Under the pieces are notes generated by a model, which did not search any database, was not told the origin of the DNA, and saw only the letters and a program-made list of their open reading frames with translations. A stretch of DNA of 30,594 nt from contig JADJSZ010000072.1 in NCBI GenBank assembly GCA_016711405.1, forward strand, positions 1 to 30,594, read 5' to 3'. Shown one piece after another: positions 7,307 to 15,398 of the stretch. This DNA is from Candidatus Hadersleviella danica (GTDB lineage Bacteria; Chloroflexota; Anaerolineae; Promineifilales; Promineifilaceae). Position 1 is the stretch's first letter, and each line of letters starts with the position of its first letter. The position numbers and the translations under genes were made by a program.

Positions 7307-8142
7307 TTACGCCGATAGCCCCGTGCCCAACGCCACGGCCACAAACCAGACAAAAAAGTCGTACTTCATTACTTGGCTCATGCGCTCCAGCGTTTTGGCG
7401 GGGGCGGTGCTTTTGGCGTTGATGCCGATGTAGACCAGCAAGGGATACACACCAAAGATGAGAATGTAGAGATAAATGGGGCTGTATTGCTGAATGAAAT
7501 AGGGAGCCAGCATGACCACGGCCGCAATTCCCAAAAAGACAACCACAAAGACCCGCGCAATTTTCTTGCCCCAGACGGTTGCAATCGTCTGGCAATTTTG
7601 GCGCAAATCCCCCTCATAATCCGCCATTGTCTTGAGAATTTCGCGCCCCATCATGGCGAAAAAAGCGGTGGCGGCCAGCCAAAGCGTCGGCCGAACACTG
7701 CCCGCCGCCACGCCGCCAAAGACCATGCACAAGGCGATAATGGTGGCCACGGCCGCATTGCCCAACAACACCGTGCTTTTCAGCTTCCACGAGTAGGCAA
7801 ACAGCAAGATATTGGAGCCAACAGCGATAAAAAGGCGGGTGCGTTAATGAACGCGGCCGTGACCAACGAGGCGGCCGTGCCCACCAGCGAAAAAATCAAC
7901 GCCCCCCGTGGGCTGATGTGGCCCGCAGGCAACGGCCGATGGGGCTGGTTCACCTTGTCTATTTCGATGTCCAGATAATCGTTCCACGCATTGGAAGCGG
8001 CCGTGATGAGCAAGGTGGTGATTCCCGCCATAATGACAGGCCACCAGTTGGTTGCCCCCGCCACATACCCTCCCAAAATAACAGCCAAACAGCCCGCCAA
8101 CGCATTCACCGGCCGACCCAGTTTGTAATACCCTTTCAACAT
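7307..8142 (-). CDS. UbiA-family prenyltransferase, digeranylgeranylglyceryl-phosphate synthase-like (one frameshift)
   Basis: An integral membrane enzyme that joins a polyprenyl diphosphate to an acceptor. Seen: first Asp-rich motif NAWNDYLDIEIDKVNQPHR followed by PLPAG and ISPRGA, and second motif DYEGDLRQNCQTIA; about eight hydrophobic helices. The phrase NDYLDIEID..N.PHRPLPAG is closest to the archaeal-type geranylgeranylglycerol-phosphate geranylgeranyltransferase group, so an ether-lipid or quinone-related role is possible. Menaquinone (MenA) or chlorophyll (ChlG) enzymes are alternatives. One base is missing at the CC of 7818-7819; restored, the protein is 278 residues and reads FLSLLGSNILLFAYSW across the join. 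The start is well supported by a perfect Shine-Dalgarno AGGAGG six bases before the ATG (8148-8153 on minus). It lies downstream of aroQ, on the same strand, behind a 158-base repeat-filled gap. Confidence 0.85.
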
Positions 8143-8165
8143 TTCACACCTCCTAAGGGGGAGTT

Positions 8166-8272
8166 ATTGGTTATTGGTTATTCGTTATTGAAGTGGCTTG
8201 TAAGCGGAAGTAATGAGTAACCAATAACGAGTAACCAGTAACCAGTAATGAATAACCAGTAACGAGTACCCC
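8166..8272. repeat. Intergenic word repeat (TTATTGGTTATTCG type)
   Basis: Left arm: GTTATTGGTTATTGG copies (8166-8195). Right arm: AGTAACCAATAACGAG and ACCAGTAACC copies (8215-8268), imperfectly complementary to the left arm. It fills the aroQ-ubiA gap. The same words occur at 13010-13052 and 26187-26221. Confidence 0.65.
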
Positions 8273-8300
8273 TAAGAACCCCACTCCCCCCCCAAACGTT

Positions 8301-8735
8301 TCATTCGGCCAGCTTATCCAGCAACGCTTGCAGGCCGAGGAGGTAACTGCGCCAGCCGAAGCCGCAGATTTGGCCGACGCACACGGGAGCCAACACGGAG
8401 GTGTGACGGAATAGCTCGCGGGCGTGGATATTGGAGAGGTGTACCTCGACAGTGGGGAGTTGCACGGCCGCAATCCCATCCCGCAAGGCGTAGCTGTAAT
8501 GGGTGTACGCCCCCGGATTGATGAGCACGCCCACCGCCCAGCCCCGCGCCTCGTGCAACGCATCAATCAACACCCCTTCGTGGTTCGATTGCAGGATGCG
8601 GAGCGTGGCTCCCCGCGACGCGGCGTAACTTTCTAAGCGTTGGTTAATGTCGGCCAAAGTGTCGCGGCCGTACACTTCTGGCTCGCGCAAACCGAGTAAA
8701 TTGAGATTAGGGCCGTGGAGAAGGAGAATGTTCAT
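8301..8735 (-). CDS. aroQ: 3-dehydroquinate dehydratase, type II
   Basis: Catalyses the third step of the shikimate pathway, dehydrating 3-dehydroquinate to 3-dehydroshikimate, as a soluble dodecamer in known family members. Seen: N-terminal MNILLLHGPNLNLLGLREPE, catalytic Tyr22 in VYG, SNHEG (50-54), INPGAYTHYS (72-81), VEVHLSN with the catalytic His99, and C-terminal GFGWRSYLLGLQAL. The length of 144 residues is normal. The ATG at 8735 fits the family start exactly; four upstream codons belong to the repeat. GAAGGAGAATG-like purines are absent because the GCAATGAGCAA repeat fills the 61-base gap to aroB. It is the last aro gene of the aroK-aroB-aroQ set, so co-transcription is likely. Confidence 0.96.
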   Translation of the reverse strand: MNILLLHGPNLNLLGLREPEVYGRDTLADINQRLESYAASRGATLRILQSNHEGVLIDALHEARGWAVGVLINPGAYTHYSYALRDGIAAVQLPTVEVHLSNIHARELFRHTSVLAPVCVGQICGFGWRSYLLGLQALLDKLAE

Positions 8736-8736
8736 A

Positions 8737-8816
8737 GCAATGAGCAATTAGCAAGGAGAATGAGCAAATGGCATATGAGCGTGATTTGTTCCTTGCTCAT
8801 TGTGCCTTGCTCATTG
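8737..8816. repeat. Intergenic word hairpin (CAATGAGCAA type)
   Basis: Arms CAATGAGCAA (8738-8747) with TTGCTCATTG (8807-8816), and AGCAAGGA (8750-8757) with TCCTTGCT (8790-8797), can fold together. The right arm supplies the last codons of aroB (SMSKAQ-stop). Related words occur at 1141-1156 and 23322-23345. Confidence 0.6.
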
Positions 8817-9897
8817 AATTCAGCGTTTCGCGCACGGCCGCCAGCGGGACATCGCCCTCGAGAAAAGCCTCGCCGGGGGTGCGCAGGAGGACGAAGCGCA
8901 AACGGCCGTCCGCCTTCTTTTTGTCGCTCCCCATCGCCGCCAACAACGCTTCGGCGGGCAAATGGGCGGGGATGCGCGTGGGGAGTTGACAACGGGTCAG
9001 GAGTTGCTCGATGTCGGTGGGCAAGTTGGGCGCACAATGGCCTAATTGCGCCGAAAGATGGGCGGCGCAAGCCAAACCCATCGCCACCGCTGGCCCGTGC
9101 GCCACAGCATATTGGCTGACTTGCTCGATGGCGTGGGCAAACGTATGGCCAAGGTTGAGCAGGGCGCGACGGCCGCGCTCGAACGGGTCTTCCTGCACCA
9201 CATCCCGCTTCACTTGCACGGCCGTGGCCACCAAATCCCCCCACCGCTCGGCGGGGAGCGGCCACGGCAAACGGCCGAGTTCCGCCCACAATACCCCCCC
9301 CGCCAACAGACCATGTTTAATCACCTCGGCCATGCCCGCCGAAAGTTCGGCGGGGGGCAAAGTGGCCAAGGTGTCCACATCGGCGATAACGGCCGTGGGT
9401 TGCATGAACGCCCCAATCAGATTCTTGCCCTGCGGCACGTCTACCCCCGTTTTGCCCCCCACACTGGCATCCACCATAGCCAACAAGGTGGTGGGGCAAG
9501 TGACAAAAGCGACCCCGCGCAGATAAGTGGCCGCCACAAAGCCCGCCATGTCGTTGACCACGCCACCCCCCACGGCCAAAATGGTCGTCTGCCGATCCAG
9601 CCGCGCATCTAACAACTTGTCGTAAATATCGCGCACCGTCTCCAGTGTTTTGTGCGCCTCGCCAGCGGGCACGGTTACGGCCAGCACCCGTTCTCGGCCG
9701 ATGGCCTCCGCCACCAGCGCCCCATACAGCGGGGCAACGTTCTCATCCATCACCAGCGCCACATGGCAGGGCAGAGGGGCTAATTCGGGCAAACGGCCGA
9801 GCAACCCCCGCCCCACCAGCACCGTATATTCGCCCGTCGGGTGGGTGACGGGGAGTGCTGAGTGCTGAGTGCTGAATGCTGAGTGCTGGCTTTTCAC
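8797..9897 (-). CDS. aroB: 3-dehydroquinate synthase
   Basis: Catalyses step two of the shikimate pathway, cyclising DAHP to 3-dehydroquinate with NAD and a metal ion. Seen: AVGGGVVNDMAGFVAATYLRG (NAD and metal site), CPTTLLAMVDASVGGKTGVD, GKNLIGAF, EVIKHGLL and the metal-ligand NLGHTFAHAIE. Its 366 residues are close to the usual length. The N-terminus is odd: the first 16 residues (KSQHSAFSTQHSAL) are encoded by the AGTGCTGAGTGCTG repeat and have no family counterpart, and the last residues come from the next repeat. The GTG at 9897 is the only plausible start before the conserved core (EYTVLVGRGLLGRL); GTG codons within that core would cut into the first beta-strand. It begins 7 bases after the aroK stop. 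Confidence 0.95.
   Translation of the reverse strand: MKSQHSAFSTQHSALPVTHPTGEYTVLVGRGLLGRLPELAPLPCHVALVMDENVAPLYGALVAEAIGRERVLAVTVPAGEAHKTLETVRDIYDKLLDARLDRQTTILAVGGGVVNDMAGFVAATYLRGVAFVTCPTTLLAMVDASVGGKTGVDVPQGKNLIGAFMQPTAVIADVDTLATLPPAELSAGMAEVIKHGLLAGGVLWAELGRLPWPLPAERWGDLVATAVQVKRDVVQEDPFERGRRALLNLGHTFAHAIEQVSQYAVAHGPAVAMGLACAAHLSAQLGHCAPNLPTDIEQLLTRCQLPTRIPAHLPAEALLAAMGSDKKKADGRLRFVLLRTPGEAFLEGDVPLAAVRETLNSMSKAQ
9854..9889. repeat. Tandem GCTGAGT repeat encoding the AroB N-terminus
   Basis: About five near-identical 7-base units (AGTGCTG) lie within the first codons of aroB and give QHSAFSTQHSAL-type protein sequence. It is next to a CACTTCTCACTTTTCAC run at 9895-9919. Confidence 0.75.
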
Positions 9898-9904
9898 TCA
9901 CTTC

Positions 9905-10426
9905 TCACTTTTCACTTTTCTGCAACGCCTTCACAATCTCTTTGGCAATGCGTTGTGGTTTTTTGAGGGAGGTTTTGATTTGGGTGAAACGGCCGTAAGC
10001 GGCTTCGCGCTCGGCCAGCAACTCTTTGATGCGCTCGAGCGGTTTGGGCGTATCGAGCAACGGCCGATTGCCGCTGAGTTGAACCCGGCTCAAAATCTCG
10101 CGTGGGCTGGCGGTCAGGCAAAAAATATCGGCCGCTTCCTGCATAATCTCGGCGTTGCGTTCGCTGACCAACATGCCCCCGCCCGTGGCAATGACCAACT
10201 GCTTTTGCCGGGTCAGTTCGGCCGCCAATTGCGCCTCCCAATCGCGAAAAACAGCTTCGCCATCCTCCTTAAAAATCAGGTGGATGGGTTTCCCCGCTCG
10301 CTGGGCAATGAGTTTATCGGTATCCACAAGGGCATAGCCCAGTTCGGCCGCCAAAAAACGGCCGACCGTCGTTTTACCCGTGCCCATAAACCCCGTCAGG
10401 ACCACATTTTGCTTTTTCTCGTTCAT
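9905..10426 (-). CDS. aroK: Shikimate kinase
   Basis: Phosphorylates shikimate at the 3-hydroxyl with ATP. Seen: P-loop GFMGTGKTT (12-20), shikimate-binding VDTD (34-37), FRDWE (60-64), ATGGGML (80-86) and the lid-region GNRPLL. The length of 173 residues is normal. The ATG at 10426 is chosen because it is preceded by GAGGCG at a good distance and starts just before the first beta-strand; an extension to 10522 would read through the AAAGGCAAAA repeat and is unlikely. It heads the aroK-aroB-aroQ run, with 7 bases to aroB. Other shikimate genes (aroE, aroA, aroC) are not in the window. Divergent from the GT4 gene. Confidence 0.95.
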   Translation of the reverse strand: MNEKKQNVVLTGFMGTGKTTVGRFLAAELGYALVDTDKLIAQRAGKPIHLIFKEDGEAVFRDWEAQLAAELTRQKQLVIATGGGMLVSERNAEIMQEAADIFCLTASPREILSRVQLSGNRPLLDTPKPLERIKELLAEREAAYGRFTQIKTSLKKPQRIAKEIVKALQKSEK

Positions 10427-10439
10427 AATCGCCTCGAAT

Positions 10440-10532
10440 TTTCTTTTGCCTTTGCGCGTTTTTGCCCTTTTGTCATAAATTCTTATTGCAAAAAGGCAAT
10501 CATGCCAAAAAGCAAAGGGCAATGCACCATCC
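10440..10532. repeat. Intergenic word repeat (TTTTGCCTTTGC / GCAAAAAGGC type)
   Basis: Left words TTTTGCCTTTGCGCG and TTTTTGCCCTTTTG, right words GCAAAAAGGCAATC and AAAAAGCAAAGGGC, are roughly inverted around 10475. It lies in the divergent gap between aroK and the GT4 gene. Matching words occur at 29282-29312. Confidence 0.55.
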
Positions 10533-10554
10533 TACCTCAATAGAGCAGTGCCCC

Positions 10555-10568
10555 CTCTATCTCTATCT
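10555..10568. repeat. CTCTATCTCTATCT copy
   Basis: This 14-mer is identical to 26170-26183 and inverse to 26117-26130. It lies 19 bases before the GT4 start, in a pyrimidine-rich leader. Confidence 0.6.
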
Positions 10569-10587
10569 CCCGCCTCTATCGTTGGCC

Positions 10588-11825
10588 ATGAAAATCCTCC
10601 ACCTCGTCCACCAATACCTGCCCGAGCATGTCGGGGGAACCGAGCTATGCACCCAGATGTTGGCGCGGCAACAGGTGGCGGCTGGGCATGAGGCGGCCGT
10701 TTTCTTCCCCAGCACCCAGCGCACCAGCTTGGAACCAACCACCGAAGCGGGCGTGCGCGTCTACGGCGCACCCATTGGCCAGCGGAGCGGCAACCAAGTT
10801 TTTGCCCAAACCATGCGCGGCGGTGGCGATTTGCTGGCCGCATGGCGACACGTTTTGGCTCGTGAACAGCCCGACCTTGTTCACATCCAACACCTGATGG
10901 GCTTGCCCCCCGCGTTGGTGGGGGAATTACACGGCCGCATCCCCTACCTCGTCACCTTGCACGATTACTGGTACGGGTGTGCCAATGCTCAATTGTTCAC
11001 CAATGATGGGCAAGAAAATTGCCACGGCCCGCGCTATTTTATCAATTGCGGCCGATGCGCTCTGGCGCGGGCGGGGGTGCGCCAAACGTGGCTCGCGCCA
11101 GCCGTCGCTCCCCTGCTGGCGTATCGCCAAAAGTTGTTGCGGCCGATTTTGACAGGGGCGGCGGCCGTCATCTCGCCTACCCGCTTTGTGCAAAACATGT
11201 ATCGGCAGATGGGCTTCCCCCTCCCCCACGCCGCCCACATCCCCCACGGCATCGAAATCAGCCCCGCCCAATTGGCCGAGGCACAGAGCCAGCCCCAGCC
11301 GAACCAGCTACATCTCGTCTACAGCGGTGGTTTGGCTCCCCAAAAGGGGTTGCACACACTGGTGCAGGCGTTTAACAGCTTGCCCCCACGGCCGCGCTGA
11401 CCATTTGGGGAGACACGGCCGCTTTTCCCGACTATGTCGCCGACCTGCGCCGCCTCGCTACCCACCCCCAAATTCGCTGGGGCGGCCGTTTGCCCCACGA
11501 CCAAATCTGGAACGAACTCGCTTCGGCCTCGCTGGTGGCCATCCCCACCCACTGGTACGAAGCCTCCTCGCTGGTGTTGGATGAGGGGTTTATGGTGGGC
11601 ACACCCGCCCTCGCTTCCAACTTAGGCGTGTTCCCCGAAAAAGTGCGGCATGGGCTAGATGGGTTGCTCGTGCCCCCCGCTGACACGGCCGCGTGGCGCA
11701 CTGCGCTCCAGCGCCTGCACGACCAGCCCGGATTGGTGGCTAGTTTGCGGGCGAATGTTCGGCCGCCACTCACGGCCGAGGCACACACGGCGCAGGTGCT
11801 GGCACTTTATGCCAGCCTAAAATAA
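10588..11825 (+). CDS. GT4-family glycosyltransferase (one frameshift)
   Basis: A GT-B fold enzyme that adds a sugar from a nucleotide-sugar donor, probably to an envelope glycan or lipid. Seen: N-terminal MKILHLVHQYLPEHVGGTEL, typical of the GT4 acceptor domain; VHIQHL and LVTLHDYW; a Cys-rich stretch CANAQL..ENCHG..INCGRCAL that resembles GT4 enzymes with a possible metal site; then IPHGIE, VYSGGLAPQKGLHTLVQAF and, after the break, PTHWYEASSLVLDEGF in place of the usual EX7E motif. One C is missing in the run at 11383-11387; restored, the gene gives 412 residues and reads LPPTAALTIWGD across the join. The ATG at 10588 matches the family start; its leader is pyrimidine-rich, without a Shine-Dalgarno. 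Converges on the peptidase gene. Confidence 0.85.
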
Positions 11826-11841
11826 TAGGGGTGCATCAGTC

Positions 11842-11890
11842 TATGGGTGTACTGGTGTATTCAATACACAGCTAGACCAGTACACCCATA
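11842..11890. terminator. Perfect 14-bp hairpin between convergent genes
   Basis: TATGGGTGTACTGG (11842-11855) pairs with CCAGTACACCCATA (11877-11890). The loop holds a smaller GTGTAT/ATACAC stem. It lies between the GT4 and peptidase stop codons and is a likely bidirectional terminator. Confidence 0.7.
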
Positions 11891-11929
11891 AACAAAATGC
11901 CAGATGATGACCGTGAAAAGTGCATCTGA

Positions 11930-12996
11930 CTAAGGCAGGTAGTTGTACGGGTTATCCCGCGCCGTGTTATAGCGAATCTCATAGTGCAAATGGGGGCCAG
12001 AAGAACAACCCGTGTTGCCCGAGCCGCCAATATATTGCCCCTTTTGCACAATTTGCCCCGCCCGCACATTGATACTGCTTAGGTGGGCATAAAACGTCTC
12101 AAAGCCGTTGCCGTGATTGATAACGACCAAATTGCCGTAGCAATAGGTGTTCCACGCCGCCCATGTCACCGTCCCCCTATCTGAGGCGACGACCGAGGAG
12201 CCTTCCGATGCCCCAATATCTAGCCCCGGATGCCCCACCCAATACCCTTGGGTGATGTTCCGCGCCGAAATCGGCCACACATGCGACCCCGTGCCCTGTA
12301 CCAAGAAGTTGCTGTTGCCACCACCAATATCAGGCGAATTGTTGCCCCGAATAGAGGCCAGCGAGGGTGGGTTCCACACGAAGCCAATCTCGGGCAATGC
12401 GCCGGGAATGAGCAATTGTGTCTCGGGTAGAGCCGATAGGGGAATTCTAAATTATTGTCTGCATACGCGATGATTTCCTCGGTCGAAATGCCGTAGCGGG
12501 TGCTGATGCTTTCTAAGGTTTCGCCTCGTTCCACCGTGTGCAAAACGCCATCTATGGGCAAGATGACTAGCTCGGTGCCAGTTTGCAGGGCACTGGCCTC
12601 GTTGCTCAGGCGGGGGTTGCCGCCCAAAATGGTTTCGGTAGAAATGCCAAAGCGGGTGGCGATGTTTTCGGGGGCATCCCCCGCTTCGACGACGTAGGTG
12701 GGAAAGTCGTGGACGGGTTTTTTGCCGACGAAGGTGATCGGGTCTAGCTCAGGCGCCAAGCTGTTGTCGCTGAGAATGGGCACGCGGGTGAGGTCTATGG
12801 TGGGCAGGATGGGCACGGCCGCGCTTTCGCTCACGGCCGCTGTGGTTCCCCCATTTGCCACAGGCAATGGGGCTTCGACCAAGACCTCAAGCGGGTCATT
12901 GACGGCCGTCTCTTCCCCCGCCCCCAGCACCTGCACCCCCAACACAAACAGCCCTACAAGGGCTAATAAAATCAGATGATTGCTAAAACGTTGCAT
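11930..12996 (-). CDS. LysM-domain M23 peptidoglycan endopeptidase (one frameshift)
   Basis: A secreted or membrane-anchored cell-wall hydrolase or regulator. Seen: an N-terminal hydrophobic segment (7-26) after MQRFSN, a low-complexity spacer, two LysM peptidoglycan-binding domains (about 101-147, TYVVEAGDAPENIATRFGIS; about 152-200, LHTVERGETLESISTRYGIS) and a C-terminal M23 domain with GHPGLDIG (zinc His and Asp), NLVVINHGNGFETFYAHLS, GNTGCSSGPHLHYEIR (HLH motif). The zinc ligands are intact, so it is probably catalytic, cutting peptide cross-links. One base is missing in the G-run 12439-12442 (C-run on the coding strand); restored, the protein has 355 residues. The start ATG at 12996 fits the signal segment. 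Divergent from the MFS gene across a repeat-rich gap. Confidence 0.9.
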
Positions 12997-13009
12997 ATGG
13001 ATGTTACTG

Positions 13010-13052
13010 ATTATTCGTTATTGGTTATTCGTTATTGATGACGAATAACCAA
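13010..13052. repeat. TTGGTTATTCGT hairpin in the long gap 12997-13313
   Basis: Perfect 12-bp stem: 13021-13032 with 13041-13052, 8-base loop, preceded by another TTATTCGTTA copy. It lies in the leader of the peptidase gene. Same family as 8166-8272 and 26187-26221. Confidence 0.65.
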
Positions 13053-13124
13053 ACTTATCACACCCCCCCTGAACAGCCAATGCACAGGAGAGCGGTTGTT
13101 AAGGCAATGCTCAGAATGGGAGGA

Positions 13125-13162
13125 GGGACGAGGGACGAGTGACCGCACCTGTCCCTCGTCCC
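13125..13162. repeat. GGGACGAGGGAC hairpin in the long gap 12997-13313
   Basis: Perfect 12-bp stem: 13125-13136 with 13151-13162, 14-base loop; GC-rich. It belongs to the GGACTGGGGACGA family. The remainder of the gap (13163-13267) shows nothing recognisable apart from an AT-rich stretch near 13195-13265 that may hold the MFS promoter. Confidence 0.65.
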
Positions 13163-13267
13163 CTGTCCTCCAACCCGTCCCTTAAACTTGCATCAAAAAG
13201 TTGACAGCCCGTTAAATTGGGAATAGCATTTTGATTGCCAATTAGACAATTGTCGAATTTTGTTGAA

Positions 13268-13313
13268 CCCTCTCTCTTCTCTCTTTTCTCCCCTCCCCTC
13301 TCCTCTCCCTCCC
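13268..13313 (+). promoter_or_regulatory. Pyrimidine-only leader of the MFS gene
   Basis: About 46 bases of almost pure C and T (CTCTCTCTTCTCTC, then CCCTCCCCTCTCC) run directly into the ATG at 13314, so no Shine-Dalgarno exists. Similar C-rich leaders precede galK (26235) and the coiled-coil gene (23786). Confidence 0.5.
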
Positions 13314-14570
13314 ATGTGGCGCAACCGTATCACCGCACTTGAATCGTGGCAGAAGACGTTGTACATCGTCTTCTTCTCCCAACTGATGTCCGTCGTTGGC
13401 TTCTCGACCATCTTTCCCTTTCTCCCGCTTTATGTCAAGCATTTGGGGGCGCGTTCTTCCCTGAGTGTTGAATTTTTGGCGGGGCTGGTCTTTTCCGCGC
13501 AAGCCTTTACCATGATGTTGGCCGCCCCGTTGTGGGGTGGGGTGGCGGATAGATACGGCCGCAAAATGATGATTCAACGCGCCACCTTTGGCGGGGCCAT
13601 CGTCGTCTTGCTCATGGGGCTGGCCGATTCGGCCGAAACACTTATTTTGCTCCGCGCCGTGCAAGGACTGATAACAGGCACAATCCCGGCCGCCAACGCC
13701 CTTATCGCCGCCACCGCCCCCCGCGAACGAATGGGTTACGCGCTTGGGTTTATCAATGTGGCGCAATGGAGCGGTGTGGCCATCGGCCCCTTGCTGGGCG
13801 GTATTTTAGCCGATGCGTTTGGCTACCGCGCCTCGTTTGTCATTACAGGGGCTTTGCTTCTTATAGCGGGCATTTTGGTGCGCTGGGGTGTCCATGAACA
13901 GTTCCAGCCTGTCGTGCGGCAAAAGCAGGGAGCCAAGGGGTTGTGGGCAGATTGGCGGCACATTTTTGGAACGAAGGGAGTATCCATCACCTACGGGTTG
14001 CGCTTTATGGGGGCGTTGGGCAATAGCCTCATGTTGCCTGTCTTGCCCTTATTTGTCGTCTTGGTTTTGCCTGCGGGGGCGCTGGCCTTGGCCAATACGT
14101 ATACGGGGTTGGTGGTGGGGATTGCTGGCGCGGCGAGTACGGTCACGGCCATTTGGCTCGGCCGTTTGGGGGATAGAATTGGCCACCGCACCATTTTAAT
14201 CACCAGCGCCTTTGTCGCCTGTGTGGCCTATTTGCCCCAGAGTTTGGTCACGGCCGCGTGGCAACTCCTCCTCCTCCGCGCCCTCTCAGGAGCCGCTTTA
14301 GGTGGTATTATCACCTCCATCAGTGCCCTGCTGGCCACTCTCACCACCCCCGGCGAAGAGGGCACTGTTTATGGCTTGGATAGCTCGCTCAATGCCGCCT
14401 CGCGCACCATTGCCCCCCTGCTGGGAGCCAGCATTGCCCTCTGGTTCGGCCTGCGCTCTGTCTTTGTGTTTAGCGGCTTGCTCTATCTACTCATCGCCCT
14501 CACAACTTTGTGGTACTTGCCCAAAACGAAGGGGTATGAAGAAGTGCAAATTGTGAATAGTGAATTGTGA
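13314..14570 (+). CDS. MFS transporter, drug-efflux type
   Basis: A 418-residue, 12-helix transporter of the major facilitator superfamily, probably a proton-coupled exporter. Seen: motif A in both halves, GGVADRYGRKMMIQR after helix 2 and GRLGDRIGHRT in the second half; VQGLITGTIPAANALIAA in helix 4; and GVAIGPLLGGILAD, the motif C-like proline/glycine signature of drug/H+ antiporters, in helix 5. The sequence recalls the MdtG/TetA-like multidrug group; the substrate is unknown. The ATG at 13314 is chosen because the residues before it would come from the pyrimidine tract. The C-terminal residues VQIVNSEL are encoded by the AATTGTGAATAG repeat, which reaches past the stop codon. The CYTH gene follows after 44 bases on the same strand. 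Confidence 0.88.
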   Translation: MWRNRITALESWQKTLYIVFFSQLMSVVGFSTIFPFLPLYVKHLGARSSLSVEFLAGLVFSAQAFTMMLAAPLWGGVADRYGRKMMIQRATFGGAIVVLLMGLADSAETLILLRAVQGLITGTIPAANALIAATAPRERMGYALGFINVAQWSGVAIGPLLGGILADAFGYRASFVITGALLLIAGILVRWGVHEQFQPVVRQKQGAKGLWADWRHIFGTKGVSITYGLRFMGALGNSLMLPVLPLFVVLVLPAGALALANTYTGLVVGIAGAASTVTAIWLGRLGDRIGHRTILITSAFVACVAYLPQSLVTAAWQLLLLRALSGAALGGIITSISALLATLTTPGEEGTVYGLDSSLNAASRTIAPLLGASIALWFGLRSVFVFSGLLYLLIALTTLWYLPKTKGYEEVQIVNSEL

Positions 14571-14612
14571 ATGGTTAATTGTGAATGACTGACCGACTGA
14601 AAGACTGAAAGA
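14550..14612. repeat. Word repeats AATTGTGAAT and ACTGAAAG
   Basis: AATTGTGAATAGTGAATTG and GGTTAATTGTGAATG cover the MFS stop codon; they are the inverse of the words at 2049-2085. They are followed by GACCGACTGAAAGACTGAAAG copies that run up to the CYTH start. Confidence 0.65.
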
Positions 14613-14614
14613 CT

Positions 14615-15196
14615 ATGTTAGAAATTGAAATTAAGTTTCGGGTGGGGGATTTGGCGGCCGTGCGTGAGCAGTTGCTGGCCGCTGGGGCGGTACTGCACAT
14701 TCCGCGCCTCTACGAACGCAATGTTGTGTACGACACGGCCGATTTTGCCTTGCGCGATGCCCAAAAGCTCCTGCGCTTGCGCCAAGACGAGCAAGTGCGG
14801 CTGACCGTGAAAGCCCCTGCGCCCACGGCCGATGCCCTTTCCCAAGCCAAAGTGCGCGAAGAGCGCGAAATCAGCGTCAGCGACTTTGACACGGCCGAGG
14901 CCATCTTGCTCCACTTGGGCTTTGAACCGAAACTGGTCTATGAAAAATACCGCGAAACTTTCCACCTCAACGGCCTCGAAATTGTGCTGGATGAATTGCC
15001 TTACGGTTATTTTGTAGAGCTAGAGGGGGATGAGGTGGCCATGCGGCCGACGGCCGACTTACTGGGCCTCGTTTGGGAAGAGCGGCTCCTAACCAACTAC
15101 CTCGCCCTTATGGCGCACTTAAAGGAGACCCACCACCTCCCCTTCACCGATATTACCTTCGCCAATTTTGCGGCCGTCACCCATAACTTATGGTAG
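14615..15196 (+). CDS. CYTH-domain protein (class IV adenylate cyclase / triphosphatase type)
   Basis: A 193-residue CYTH (triphosphate tunnel) protein. Seen: N-terminal LEIEIKFRV with the ExExK signature, YERNVVYDT, LLRLRQDEQVRLTVKAP with the basic residues that hold the triphosphate, REEREISV, YEKYRETFHL, and IVLDELPYGYFVELEG with late acidic metal ligands. Members hydrolyse inorganic triphosphate or thiamine triphosphate, or make cAMP from ATP; the sequence alone does not decide. It matches the CyaB-like class IV cyclase annotation in spacing. A triphosphatase role would fit with ppk in the same region, but they are 7.4 kb apart. The ATG at 14615 begins the domain exactly. No Shine-Dalgarno: the leader is the ACTGAAAG repeat. 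Possibly co-transcribed with the MFS gene. Confidence 0.85.
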   Translation: MLEIEIKFRVGDLAAVREQLLAAGAVLHIPRLYERNVVYDTADFALRDAQKLLRLRQDEQVRLTVKAPAPTADALSQAKVREEREISVSDFDTAEAILLHLGFEPKLVYEKYRETFHLNGLEIVLDELPYGYFVELEGDEVAMRPTADLLGLVWEERLLTNYLALMAHLKETHHLPFTDITFANFAAVTHNLW

Positions 15197-15263
15197 CTGG
15201 TTGGGAATTGGCGAATCGTTCACCTAAAACAGTTGATTCTCTCGCGCTACTTTCCTCGTTTTC

Positions 15264-15292
15264 TTGACAGTTTGCCTAAACATAACTATATT
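15264..15292 (+). promoter_or_regulatory. Consensus sigma-70 promoter for the ABC ATPase
   Basis: TTGACA (15264-15269), 17-base spacer, TATATT (15287-15292): a near-perfect housekeeping promoter. Transcription would start near 15299, giving a leader of about 100 bases that ends with a strong Shine-Dalgarno. It is the best promoter seen in the window. Confidence 0.8.
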
Positions 15293-15398
15293 CTGGTCAG
15301 GGGAGAATCAAAACTATTTACGCCCATTTTTCCCAACTGCGCTCTGCAAACACAACTTCTATTGGCACACATAACTACCCCCATTAAGGAGAGGCTCG

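Noticed and set aside
9905..10522. Longer shikimate kinase start
   Set aside because: The extra 32 residues come from a GCAAAAAGGC-type repeat; the ATG at 10426 has a GAGGCG site and fits family length.
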